Source: an uncultured Aquimarina sp.
Lineage (GTDB): Bacteria; Bacteroidota; Bacteroidia; Flavobacteriales; Flavobacteriaceae
DNA: 64,000 bases
Assembly (NCBI GenBank): GCA_947498815.1
Contig: CANMLU010000013.1
Location: 62,001 to 126,000, forward strand
Direction of reading: 5' to 3'
The position numbers and the translations under genes are program-made. This document shows, one piece after another, positions 35,317 to 43,275 of the stretch. Numbering within the stretch: position 1 is the first letter of the stretch; the number at the start of each line of letters is the position of its first letter. The notes beneath the pieces were generated by a model. That model had not been told where the DNA came from. It saw only the letters and a program-made list of their open reading frames with translations, and did no database searches.

Positions 35317-37860
35317 TTATTGAATCGCAATTTTTTGTGTCATTGATTCTTCACCTTCAGTATCAATTTCAATAAGATATACTCCTTGTTTTAGGGATAA
35401 CTTTTTCGCTGAAAATTTGTTAACTCCTTGATTTAATTGAATTTCAGATATTCTTCTACCTGTAATTGAGTAAATGACTGCATTAACATCAAAAGCACTT
35501 TTGGCTCCTACATTAATTACAAAACTATCTGCTGTGGGATTAGGGGTCAATGTTATTGTAGACAATACTCCTTCTTTAGAATTCCCCAATATAGGACTTA
35601 CTGATCCAAGGTTTACAGTTTTTTGAGCTCTTCCGCAAGATCCTTCGTAAATTTTCACATTAGAAAAAACAGAAGTATTACCACTCCCTGCATCATTATC
35701 ATTAACAAATACTAATCGATCCATATTTCCTGTATAGAAATTTCCAACGGGAATAGTATACTTAGTAGTACCGCTAGAATAATTATCATAGTTGGTAACC
35801 CCATAGTTTTGCGTTCCATGAACTTTAAAATATCTACTAGAGGTTAAATTGTTATCATCTTCAAAACCAATTCCATGAATTTCTCCCTGAGAAGAACTGC
35901 TAAAATCAAATTCTAAAACAGTATTTGCAGTTACATTATAATTCAACAAGATATATTTCCAGGTATTGTTCTGTAAAGATAGCCCTGCTCCTGTATCAAC
36001 TACCGAAGCATTACCTCCAGAGTCCTGATTAGAAAATCCTGTAATCTGGAAATCATTAAAGTTGATAGCATCACAAGTTGGGTCTGGACCAGGTCCTCCT
36101 GTACCGTTTTGAATAGATACTGCATCTATCGCAATATCACTTTGCCATCCGCTTCCTCCAGAACCGGTAACAGCACTAAATCGTAATTTTACACTTGCAC
36201 TTGCTGCATATGCAGCAAGATCAACATCTGCCTCATTCCAATTACTTCCTTGAGCACCGGTTTTACTAAATATGCTTGTCCAACTACCAGAATTATCGGT
36301 TCTTGCTTCAACAGTTAAACTATTGATGGCACTACCTAACATATGATATTGAAAAGTAAGTCTAGGCGTAGTAAGAGCACTAAGATCTATACATGGAGAA
36401 TTTAAGATCGCTCTTTTATTAGGAAATCCTGTTCCATTACCGGATGCTTCAACATAGATATATGAATTTCCATCTGCAGCACTACTTGGCCCCGTACTAT
36501 TGGAAGGTGTTCCGCCAGAATTAACCGTCCAATTGATATCATCATTGGCGGTATCCTGCCTCCATGCACCAATATTTCCTTCAAAACTTTCGCTGTAAGG
36601 AAAAGTAGACACATCGCCGGTACACACATCTGGTGTTGGTCCAGGACCACCAGTAACACCATTTGAAATTTCGATTAAGTATTCAAGCGCTAACTTTGCA
36701 AATTTTGCAGCATGTGTTGCATTTGGCGTTGGTGAGCGATCAAAAGTATCTCGTGTTGTATGAATATTAGGGTTACTCTCATTAAATGTAGCTTCAAAAG
36801 GAAAGGTAACATCGTATCCTTGCTGTGCCCAACTGTAATGATCAGAACAACCATAATTACACTGAGAAGTTCCATAGGTCAATTTATGTACTCCAGATGC
36901 ATTATAAAAATTCATCAATTCAATTAAAAAATTATTTAATGTATCGTCATTATAAGAATCTGTGGATACATACACATCATTTGTAGAACCTTTATAGTTG
37001 GTCATATCCAATTGCATATAACTTACCACATTAACGTTACGTCTTTTATAATCTTCTGCAATTTCTTTTGAGCCTCTAAGTCCAACTTCTTCAGCTGCAA
37101 AAGCCATAAACTCCATCGTACGTTTGGGTTGAAAATTCATATCGAACAACACTCTTGCAGCCTCTGTAATTGTTGCAATCCCCGATGCGTTATCATCTGC
37201 ACCCGGGGCATTGTTACTATTACCTCCTCTTGCAGTAGAATCAATATGACCACCGATGATGACAAATTCGCCTGGTTTTTCTGTTCCGGTTATGGTCATT
37301 ACTACAGACGGCATATTGGTACTGGAGTGGTTTACAATTCTTACGGATACGTCGCTACGCCCAGCAGCAAGACCTTCCCATTTTGTTTTCAAATCCAAAA
37401 CAGCTTGTCTAGCACTATTGGTGGTATGATATCTTGTACCGTAATCTTCAAGTTCCTGAATTTGCGCTGCGATATTAAGGTTGTTTACCAAATCAAGACT
37501 CTGTCGTACCAAATCTTGCTGTGTAATAGAGAAACTTACTCTCTGTGCCCTAGAAGATTTTTGATTTATATTTTGAATTGAAGACAAAGCATTTTTTTCT
37601 GAAGTTTCATAAATAAATCCAGGTCCATGAACCAAAACTTTATGGTGCAATTCTTCTGCGGCATCCAAACTAAGCATTACCGCACTATAACCGTTAACTG
37701 AGCTAATAATTTTGATATCCTCGGGATGATCAATTTTAAGTCCCTGAGCATCTCTAGTTTGCATCGTCGCAAAAAACATGCTCTTTTGTTCTTGAGCATA
37801 GCTAAATGTCAAACAAAGACACAGCAATACCACTGAAATAATTAGATTAAATTTTTTCAT
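35317..37860 (-). CDS. Secreted M28 aminopeptidase with type IX secretion sorting domain
   Basis: This extracellular zinc aminopeptidase has 847 residues. Start ATG 37860 gives a good signal peptide (MKKFNLIISVVLLCLCLTFSYAQ); an upstream in-frame start would add eight residues. The M28 domain (about 120-400) shows the metal ligands in GGHIDSTARGG, GADDNASGIA and AFAAEEVGLRGS, and the later QCNYGCSDHYSWAQQG. Two beta-rich accessory regions follow, each preceded by Gly/Pro linkers (GVTGGPGPTPD and GTGGPGPDP), and the last 75 residues form a T9SS type A sorting domain (LTPNPTADSFVINV; ISGRR-like TGRRISEIQL; KQGVYLIEI). It will be exported through the Por system and attached or released at the surface. 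Confidence 0.92.
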   Translation of the reverse strand: MKKFNLIISVVLLCLCLTFSYAQEQKSMFFATMQTRDAQGLKIDHPEDIKIISSVNGYSAVMLSLDAAEELHHKVLVHGPGFIYETSEKNALSSIQNINQKSSRAQRVSFSITQQDLVRQSLDLVNNLNIAAQIQELEDYGTRYHTTNSARQAVLDLKTKWEGLAAGRSDVSVRIVNHSSTNMPSVVMTITGTEKPGEFVIIGGHIDSTARGGNSNNAPGADDNASGIATITEAARVLFDMNFQPKRTMEFMAFAAEEVGLRGSKEIAEDYKRRNVNVVSYMQLDMTNYKGSTNDVYVSTDSYNDDTLNNFLIELMNFYNASGVHKLTYGTSQCNYGCSDHYSWAQQGYDVTFPFEATFNESNPNIHTTRDTFDRSPTPNATHAAKFAKLALEYLIEISNGVTGGPGPTPDVCTGDVSTFPYSESFEGNIGAWRQDTANDDINWTVNSGGTPSNSTGPSSAADGNSYIYVEASGNGTGFPNKRAILNSPCIDLSALTTPRLTFQYHMLGSAINSLTVEARTDNSGSWTSIFSKTGAQGSNWNEADVDLAAYAASASVKLRFSAVTGSGGSGWQSDIAIDAVSIQNGTGGPGPDPTCDAINFNDFQITGFSNQDSGGNASVVDTGAGLSLQNNTWKYILLNYNVTANTVLEFDFSSSSQGEIHGIGFEDDNNLTSSRYFKVHGTQNYGVTNYDNYSSGTTKYTIPVGNFYTGNMDRLVFVNDNDAGSGNTSVFSNVKIYEGSCGRAQKTVNLGSVSPILGNSKEGVLSTITLTPNPTADSFVINVGAKSAFDVNAVIYSITGRRISEIQLNQGVNKFSAKKLSLKQGVYLIEIDTEGEESMTQKIAIQ

Positions 37861-37967
37861 TTTATATGAGTTTGTGTTAGTCACATAACTTACGTAAAAT
37901 CAATTTTTAACGAAAATGGCTATACCACAAAATAATAACTGTATACACCCGAAATGTTAAAAATTCT

Positions 37968-37999
37968 ATTAAACTTTCATTATTTTTTGAAAGTTTAAT
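37968..37999. promoter_or_regulatory. Candidate operator: 11-bp inverted repeat upstream of the GbsR/MarR gene
   Basis: ATTAAACTTTC (37968-37978) and GAAAGTTTAAT (37989-37999) are perfect inverted copies with a 10-base spacer. The right arm overlaps the -33 TTG of the promoter in front of the GbsR gene. This suggests autoregulation; the site also lies between this gene and the divergent M28 peptidase gene. Confidence 0.6.
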
Positions 38000-38015
38000 A
38001 TTTTATGTATATTTG
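37985..38015 (+). promoter_or_regulatory. Promoter of the GbsR/MarR-led operon
   Basis: TTTTG at 37985-37989 (the -33) and TATATTTG at 38008-38015 (the -7), 18 bases apart, fit the Bacteroidota consensus. The ATG at 38020 is only four bases after the -7 element, which predicts a leaderless mRNA. Confidence 0.55.
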
Positions 38016-38019
38016 TATC

Positions 38020-38523
38020 ATGAACTACGATGAAGCAAAAAACAAATTTATATCTACCTGGGGTTCTTTGGGGACTCTATGGGGGATCAATAAAGCAATG
38101 GCACAGATCCATGCGCTTTTACTAATCTCTCCAGAGCCACTATCAATGGAGGATATTATGGAGGAGTTACAAATATCGCGAGGAAACACGAGTATGAATC
38201 TACGCCAATTAATAGATTGGGGTATTGTATTTAAAGAGAATAAGATGGGCGAGCGAAAAGAATACTTTACTTCTGAAAAAGATGTACAAGAACTAGCAAG
38301 ACAAATTGCCAAGGAACGCAGTCGAAGAGAGCTCCAACCCACAATTAAAATTTTAAACGACGTTTCAAACATTAAAGAAGATGGAACAGCAAAGACCAAA
38401 GAATTAATAAAACAGACCAAAGCATTACACGAAATGGCAGATACGTTGGATATTATGATGAATAAAGTCGTTGGACAAGATCATAATTGGATCACAAAAG
38501 CATTGGTTAAACTTATTAAATAA
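38020..38523 (+). CDS. GbsR/MarR family transcriptional regulator
   Basis: This winged-helix regulator of 167 residues is of the GbsR type (COG1510). The HTH is MEDIMEELQISRGNTSMNLR (about 45-64), followed by the wing and a C-terminal dimerisation helix pair. The opening WGSLGTLWGINKAMAQIHAL is the family signature. ATG 38020 is preferred over ATG 38005, which lies upstream of the -7 element. GbsR members respond to choline in Bacillus; in Bacteroidota the effector is usually unknown. It heads the genes for three membrane proteins and three enzymes, and an 11-bp inverted repeat overlaps its own promoter. Confidence 0.85.
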   Translation: MNYDEAKNKFISTWGSLGTLWGINKAMAQIHALLLISPEPLSMEDIMEELQISRGNTSMNLRQLIDWGIVFKENKMGERKEYFTSEKDVQELARQIAKERSRRELQPTIKILNDVSNIKEDGTAKTKELIKQTKALHEMADTLDIMMNKVVGQDHNWITKALVKLIK

Positions 38524-38615
38524 GAATTTTGAATGTTTAATTTAGAAAGGAATAACTTTCTTTTTATTTTTAATAATTCTTTCAATTTTTTCTGAAACTT
38601 TAAAATAAACAAAAC

Positions 38616-38969
38616 ATGAAAATCATTCACAATATCAATAAATGGAGTTTTATCATTACACTTCTTCTTTACATAACCATTTACTATGGCCTGATTGCTC
38701 AATTTTTTCTCGGATGTATTCAAGTAATTATTGCTCTCATGCTATTTGTGTTCTGGAAAAAACTCAAGACAAAACCAAAACAACATCTTTTTACATATTC
38801 AGGAGTAGCAATTGTATATGGATTACTACTATGGTTAACAGATATTGTAGATTCCGATTTCGGATTTGTATTTGTTACCATAGTCCCAATGTCTATAGCT
38901 GGGTACTTTCTTTTTATAACATGGAAAATCAAAAAATCAAATAATGAATTTAAATCTCATAGCATATAG
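38616..38969 (+). CDS. Small membrane protein of unknown function (1 of 3)
   Basis: The protein of 117 residues has four hydrophobic helices (about 10-25, 27-47, 60-77, 85-105) and short charged loops. No family is recognised. Its last 26 bases overlap the start of the next membrane-protein gene, which implies coupled translation. The surrounding genes suggest a task in the envelope or lipids, but that is inference. Confidence 0.65.
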   Translation: MKIIHNINKWSFIITLLLYITIYYGLIAQFFLGCIQVIIALMLFVFWKKLKTKPKQHLFTYSGVAIVYGLLLWLTDIVDSDFGFVFVTIVPMSIAGYFLFITWKIKKSNNEFKSHSI

Positions 38970-39288
38970 CATTTACCTACTTCTCGCTTCTCTTATAATA
39001 ATCAAAGTTGGATTTATTTGTTATAAAAACGGAAACGTATTTGTCACACATTTGATTCCCAATGATAAAGAATTTTGCATAAGGATAAACAACTTATTAC
39101 TAACAGGGTACTATTTAATTAACATAGGCTATGCCGTTATTACTTTATCTGGTTGGTCATCAATTAATTCTTTTGAGCAAATGATGGAAAGTATCTCAAA
39201 GCAAATCGCGATTATAACATGCATTTTAGCTACGCTTCATTATTTTAATTTATTCTGGATTACAAAATTTATTAAAAACTTTAAATAA
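38944..39288 (+). CDS. Small membrane protein of unknown function (2 of 3), paralogue of the next gene
   Basis: The 114-residue protein has three transmembrane helices (about 6-27, 50-72, 85-107). It resembles the protein of the next gene across its length: YKNGNVFVTHLIP / FKNGKTFMIDIFK and TGYYLINIGYAVITL / VGFYLLNIGWALLIL align without gaps. I infer tandem duplication. The start overlaps the previous gene by 26 bases. Function unknown. Confidence 0.65.
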   Translation: MNLNLIAYSIYLLLASLIIIKVGFICYKNGNVFVTHLIPNDKEFCIRINNLLLTGYYLINIGYAVITLSGWSSINSFEQMMESISKQIAIITCILATLHYFNLFWITKFIKNFK

Positions 39289-39304
39289 TTCTAAATATAC
39301 TTTT

Positions 39305-39706
39305 ATGGAAACTTCGAAAATTTTTATCGGCTATATTATTTATCTACCTATTGCAATAGCCCTAACCTACTTTGTATCTAAAACCCTTTTTAAAAACGGA
39401 AAAACCTTTATGATTGATATTTTTAAAGGAAAAGATGATATTGCACTAGCTACAAATCGTTTATTTGAAGTTGGGTTTTATCTATTAAATATTGGTTGGG
39501 CTCTATTAATTCTCAAAATTAATCATCGCAATTTCAATAATACATATCAAAATTTAATAGAAATATTAAGCTTCAAAATAGGTGGTTTCTCAATTTACCT
39601 TGGATTAATGTTATTCATCAATCTGTACTTATTTTTCAGAGGGCGAAAAAAATCAAATAGAAAATCTCAAGTTGTTACTCAGAAATTACAACAACCTCAA
39701 TCTTAA
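39305..39706 (+). CDS. Small membrane protein of unknown function (3 of 3), paralogue of the previous gene
   Basis: The protein (133 residues) has three hydrophobic helices (about 6-25, 55-73, 90-115) and a basic, glutamine-rich C-terminal tail (RGRKKSNRKSQVVTQK). It is related to the protein of the preceding gene. No family is recognised. It lies 16 bases after that gene and 35 bases before the methyltransferase gene, as part of a tight run. Confidence 0.65.
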   Translation: METSKIFIGYIIYLPIAIALTYFVSKTLFKNGKTFMIDIFKGKDDIALATNRLFEVGFYLLNIGWALLILKINHRNFNNTYQNLIEILSFKIGGFSIYLGLMLFINLYLFFRGRKKSNRKSQVVTQKLQQPQS

Positions 39707-39741
39707 AATATTTCTTTAATCTCAACTAAAAACAACAAGAT

Positions 39742-40623
39742 ATGAGCACGCTTACGATACTGCATAAACTAAAACTTAGAAAATCTGCAACCAAAGAAAA
39801 AATCATTCGGTTTTATGATGAAGCTACCGAAGATTATGAGTTCTGGAGTAAAGATTTTAATATGCACTTTGGGTATTATATTCCTTTTAAAACCAATCTA
39901 TTTAAAAGAGATTCAATGCTCAATGAAATGAATCAACAAGTATTTGATCGATTACAGGTTCCAAAAAAGAATTCGCTGGTGGCAGATCTTGGATGCGGTA
40001 TCGGTGGTGCTATACGATATGGATTACGAAAATATCCATTACTTAACATCATAGGAGTTACACTTTCTCCCTTTCAGGTCAAAGAAGGTAATAAGAGACT
40101 CAAGAATATGAACGGACTCATTCTTGGAGAAAACTATTGTCATACTTCGTTTACATCGAGTAGTGTTAATGGTGCTTATGCCATCGAAAGTTTTTGTCAT
40201 TCCGGGCACGGCAAACCCGCCCTACAAGAAGCATACAGAATATTAAAACCGAACGCCAAACTGGTAATTACCGATGCCTTTATTAAAAAAGATGAAGAGC
40301 AATTATGTATTGGGAGCACATATTGCTATGAACAGCTGTGCAAAGGTTGGAGCCTCGAAGGACTTGGAAATATTGAAAAGATGAAAGAAACATTGAAAGA
40401 AATAGGTTTTAGCAACATTACCATCGAAGACGTTTCTTTTAGAGTTGCTCCTTCCGTTTTACATGTACCCTTCGCTATAACAGGATTTATCATTAAAAAA
40501 TTGTTTCGAAAGGAAACCTTAAAACCCCAAAGCTGGAAAAATCTGAAAGGCTCTTTATTTGCATTGCTTTCGGGATTACACATGAAAAGTTTCGGATATT
40601 ATATCATTACAGCAGAAAAATAA
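39742..40623 (+). CDS. Class I SAM-dependent methyltransferase (lipid/sterol-type)
   Basis: The protein of 293 residues has a Rossmann-like SAM domain: motif I is VADLGCGIGGAIRYGL (about 80-95), the post-I region is NIIGVTLSPFQVKEGNKRL, and motif II is GAYAIESFCHSGHG. The start (EKIIRFYDEATEDYEFWSKD, then MHFGYY) is like that of the sterol C24 / gamma-tocopherol methyltransferase and cyclopropane fatty-acid synthase group, suggesting a lipid or isoprenoid acceptor. The C-terminal part carries a hydrophobic segment (VPFAITGFIIKKLF) that could touch the membrane. It is in the middle of the GbsR-led run. Confidence 0.82.
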   Translation: MSTLTILHKLKLRKSATKEKIIRFYDEATEDYEFWSKDFNMHFGYYIPFKTNLFKRDSMLNEMNQQVFDRLQVPKKNSLVADLGCGIGGAIRYGLRKYPLLNIIGVTLSPFQVKEGNKRLKNMNGLILGENYCHTSFTSSSVNGAYAIESFCHSGHGKPALQEAYRILKPNAKLVITDAFIKKDEEQLCIGSTYCYEQLCKGWSLEGLGNIEKMKETLKEIGFSNITIEDVSFRVAPSVLHVPFAITGFIIKKLFRKETLKPQSWKNLKGSLFALLSGLHMKSFGYYIITAEK

Positions 40624-40640
40624 CCTCAAAAACCCTACAA

Positions 40641-41552
40641 ATGACAAAAATAGTAATCGCAGCAGGAACCGGTTTTCTAGGAGAAATACTTACAGAATAT
40701 TTTAAAAATAAAGTGGATAAAATTATTATTCTTACGCGAGGAAAGAACTGTATTAAAAATAATATTCACTACGTACACTGGGATGCCAAAACTCTAGGGA
40801 GCTGTAAAAATGAGTTGAATAATGCAGATGCTCTCATTAATATGACTGGTAAATCTGTAGATTGTAGGTACACGCAAAAAAATAAAGATTTAATACTGCG
40901 TTCAAGAGTAGATTCTACGGCTATTTTAGGCGAAGCGATTAAATTATGTCAAACCCCTCCTAATACATGGCTTAATTCTTCTACTGCAACAATATATCGT
41001 CATTCATTAGATATGGAAATGGACGAAATCCATGGCGAAATCGGAACAGGATTTTCTGTTAGCGTTGCCACATCATGGGAAAAAACTTTTTTTGATCAAA
41101 AAACTCCAAAAACCAGAAAAGTAGCACTAAGAACTTCTATCGTTTTAGGCAAGAATGGCGGTGCCTTGCAGCCTATTCTTAATTTGACTAAAATTGGATT
41201 TGGAGGAAAACAAGGCCACGGCAGTCAAAAAATAAGTTGGATACACGAATTGGATTTTGCAAGAAGTATTGATTTTATTATCGAAAATCAACATATTCAA
41301 GGTGTTATTAATATTGTCGCTCCAAAGCCAACTATCAATACTATATTTATGAAAACCTTAAGAAAAGTTATAAAAGTACCTATTGGGATTCCCTTGTCAA
41401 AATCGTTACTCAAAATTGGAGCAGGAATTATCAATACCGAAACCGAACTCATACTCAAAAGTCGAAACGTAGTCCCTACAAAGCTTCTCGAAAATGGATT
41501 TCAATTTTCATTTCCTGATCTTGAAACTAGCTTATCCAATCTTACACATTAA
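40641..41552 (+). CDS. TIGR01777 family epimerase-like NAD(P) oxidoreductase
   Basis: The protein of 303 residues has an NAD(P)-binding Rossmann start (IVIAAGTGFLGEILTEYF) and the TIGR01777 features: DALINMTGKSVDCRYTQKNK, a glycine-rich SVATSWEKTF and the C-terminal DUF1731 region (IGIPLSKSLLKIGAGI). The same family is linked to SRPBCC domains in many bacteria (YfcH/SulA-like), and an SRPBCC gene follows here by five bases. The substrate is unknown. The catalytic YxxxK expected of classic epimerases is not clear. Confidence 0.85.
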   Translation: MTKIVIAAGTGFLGEILTEYFKNKVDKIIILTRGKNCIKNNIHYVHWDAKTLGSCKNELNNADALINMTGKSVDCRYTQKNKDLILRSRVDSTAILGEAIKLCQTPPNTWLNSSTATIYRHSLDMEMDEIHGEIGTGFSVSVATSWEKTFFDQKTPKTRKVALRTSIVLGKNGGALQPILNLTKIGFGGKQGHGSQKISWIHELDFARSIDFIIENQHIQGVINIVAPKPTINTIFMKTLRKVIKVPIGIPLSKSLLKIGAGIINTETELILKSRNVVPTKLLENGFQFSFPDLETSLSNLTH

Positions 41553-41557
41553 AGCAT

Positions 41558-42022
41558 ATGACTACCATACACCTCAAAACCAAAATTAAGGCACCAATCA
41601 AAAAAGTTTTTGATCTATCCAGAAGTATTGATTTTCATTTACATTCTGCCAAAAGAACAAAAGAAAAAGCTATTGATGGTATTACATCCGGATTAATTGG
41701 ATTAAATGAAACAGTGACCTGGAAAGGCAAACATTTCGGGTTTTATCTTAAACATCAAAGTAAGATCACCTCTTTTGATTCTCCTTATCACTTTACAGAC
41801 GAAATGATAAAAGGCCACTTTATATCATTTAAACATCAACACTTATTTCGCAAAACAAAATATGGAACAGAAATGATTGATATATTAACATACGAAACTC
41901 CCTATGGTATTTTCGGGAAAATTGCCGATAGCCTGATGTTAAAAACTCATTTGACTGAATTTCTCATGTTCCGAAACCAACACATAAAGTTACATTTAGA
42001 GGAAAAAAAGGACACCCAATAA
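41558..42022 (+). CDS. SRPBCC family lipid-binding-fold protein
   Basis: The 154-residue protein is of the START/Bet v1-like SRPBCC fold, which encloses a hydrophobic ligand. It opens HLKTKIKAPIKKVFDLSRSI, has the usual beta-strand run (GLNETVTWKGKHFGFYLKHQ, PYHFTDEMIKGHFISFKHQH) and ends in a long helix (LTEFLMFRNQHIKLHLEE). It sits five bases after the TIGR01777 gene, a pairing known elsewhere. It may present the hydrophobic substrate of the upstream enzymes; this is inference. Confidence 0.8.
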   Translation: MTTIHLKTKIKAPIKKVFDLSRSIDFHLHSAKRTKEKAIDGITSGLIGLNETVTWKGKHFGFYLKHQSKITSFDSPYHFTDEMIKGHFISFKHQHLFRKTKYGTEMIDILTYETPYGIFGKIADSLMLKTHLTEFLMFRNQHIKLHLEEKKDTQ

Positions 42023-42141
42023 CTATTACAACTTCTATTGTAAGTAGCCATAAACAGGACAACTTACTATTGATTCGTTAAAGCATTTATAAGATTCAAC
42101 TTTTTATCCTATTTTTGGTGAACACAACAATAAAAAAAATA

Positions 42142-42696
42142 ATGCCAACAAACACCATAGACCCCAACTCATGGATTGATAAGTATAGTGATTATCTATT
42201 TAATTATACTATTGTAAGAGTTGATGATAGAGAAATTGCACAGGATCTCGTGCAAGAAACTTTCTTTGCCGGACTTAAATCCATGAAAAATTTTAAGGGA
42301 GAAGCTAGCGAGCGAACCTGGCTAATTTCAATTTTGAAAAGAAAAATAATTGATCATTACCGCAAAATTAATAGCAATAAAGGCAAAGCTGAGGTACGCA
42401 TTAATTATTCTGGTGATTCTGAAACTGAAGGTGATTGGTTAGAAGAACGTGTAGCAGATCCCTATGACAAGAATGCAGAAGGAGATTTAGAAAATGAAGA
42501 ATTAGGACTGGCCATTCATAATTGTATGGGTAAATTACCCGAAAAACAAGCAACAATTTTTAAAATGAAAACAATTCAAGGTTTTGACACTGAAGCTATT
42601 TGTAATGAATTCGATATTACTGCGTCTAACCTATGGGTTATAATACATAGAGCTCGTACAGCAATGGCCGAGTGCCTAGAAAAAAACTGGTTTTAG
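42142..42696 (+). CDS. ECF-type RNA polymerase sigma-70 factor
   Basis: The protein of 184 residues is a group 4 sigma factor. Region 2 is YSDYLFNYTIVRVDDREIAQ followed by DLVQETFFAGLKSMKNFKGE (about 15-55), with the -10 recognition part SERTWLISILKRKIIDHYRK. Region 4 (about 130-180) has LPEKQATIFKMKTIQGFDTE and the HTH ICNEFDITASNLWVIIHRAR. ATG 42142 is preferred over an upstream GTG (42115), whose extension is atypical. The next gene, nine bases away, encodes a small ZAS-motif protein, likely its anti-sigma factor. Confidence 0.92.
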   Translation: MPTNTIDPNSWIDKYSDYLFNYTIVRVDDREIAQDLVQETFFAGLKSMKNFKGEASERTWLISILKRKIIDHYRKINSNKGKAEVRINYSGDSETEGDWLEERVADPYDKNAEGDLENEELGLAIHNCMGKLPEKQATIFKMKTIQGFDTEAICNEFDITASNLWVIIHRARTAMAECLEKNWF

Positions 42697-42705
42697 AGTA
42701 AGAAT

Positions 42706-42960
42706 ATGAGTAATAAGAAAGGAATTTTTGTAAGCTGTTCTGATGCGAATCACTTTTGTGATAAGAATCAATATAAAGAAGCTACTTTTTGGGAAAAAGT
42801 AAAGTTAAATATTCATTTAATCTATTGTAAAGCCTGCAGAAAATATTCTGGAAACAATGCAAAATTAACTAAGCTAGTTAAAGACCCAAAGGTTATTAGT
42901 ATTAATGAATATGAAAAGAATGCAATGAAAGAACGACTAAAACAAAAAATGAATGAATAG
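42706..42960 (+). CDS. Small ZAS-like zinc-binding protein, probable cytoplasmic anti-sigma factor
   Basis: This soluble 84-residue protein has the zinc-associated anti-sigma (ZAS) motif H-x3-C-x2-C, seen as IHLIYCKAC, and two further cysteines in the start (SCSDANHFCDKNQY). There is no membrane segment, so it would act in the cytoplasm, perhaps as a redox or zinc-sensing regulator of the sigma factor encoded nine bases upstream. Similar short proteins near gcvP in flavobacteria sometimes receive the misleading name glycine dehydrogenase (recalled, not checked). A paralogue with a broken motif follows. Confidence 0.75.
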   Translation: MSNKKGIFVSCSDANHFCDKNQYKEATFWEKVKLNIHLIYCKACRKYSGNNAKLTKLVKDPKVISINEYEKNAMKERLKQKMNE

Positions 42961-43020
42961 ACTCTATGAGTTTATACTAATCAAAAATACCCCAAAATAA
43001 AAAAGTATCTGAATATTGTA

Positions 43021-43275
43021 ATGAAAACTACTAATAAGTTATTTGTAACCTGCGAAGAAGCAAAACACATTTGCGATAAAAACCAATACGGCGAGGCTTC
43101 TATAATTGAGGTTATAAAACTAAATGTTCGTTTAATCTATTGTAAAGTCACACGAGCATATTCAAAAAGGAATACAAAACTTACCAAAACAATACATAAG
43201 TCAAATATTCATACCATTAGTGCCTCTCAGAAGAAAGTAATGAAACACCAATTACATAAAGAACTATCCAAATAA
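43021..43275 (+). CDS. Paralogue of the ZAS-like protein with a degenerate zinc motif
   Basis: The protein of 84 residues is colinear with the previous one: TCEEAKHICDKNQYGEAS and LNVRLIYCKVTRAYSKRNTK match SCSDANHFCDKNQYKEAT and LNIHLIYCKACRKYSGNNAK. The ZAS histidine is Arg and the last cysteine is Thr, so two of three zinc ligands are gone, while the two N-terminal cysteines remain. It may act without zinc. Its last 12 bases overlap the 3' end of the convergent UbiA-like gene. Confidence 0.7.
   Translation: MKTTNKLFVTCEEAKHICDKNQYGEASIIEVIKLNVRLIYCKVTRAYSKRNTKLTKTIHKSNIHTISASQKKVMKHQLHKELSK

Noticed and set aside
37129-37581. 150-codon plus-strand frame inside the M28 peptidase gene
   Set aside because: Cysteine-rich shadow frame opposite the conserved M28 domain, without homology features.
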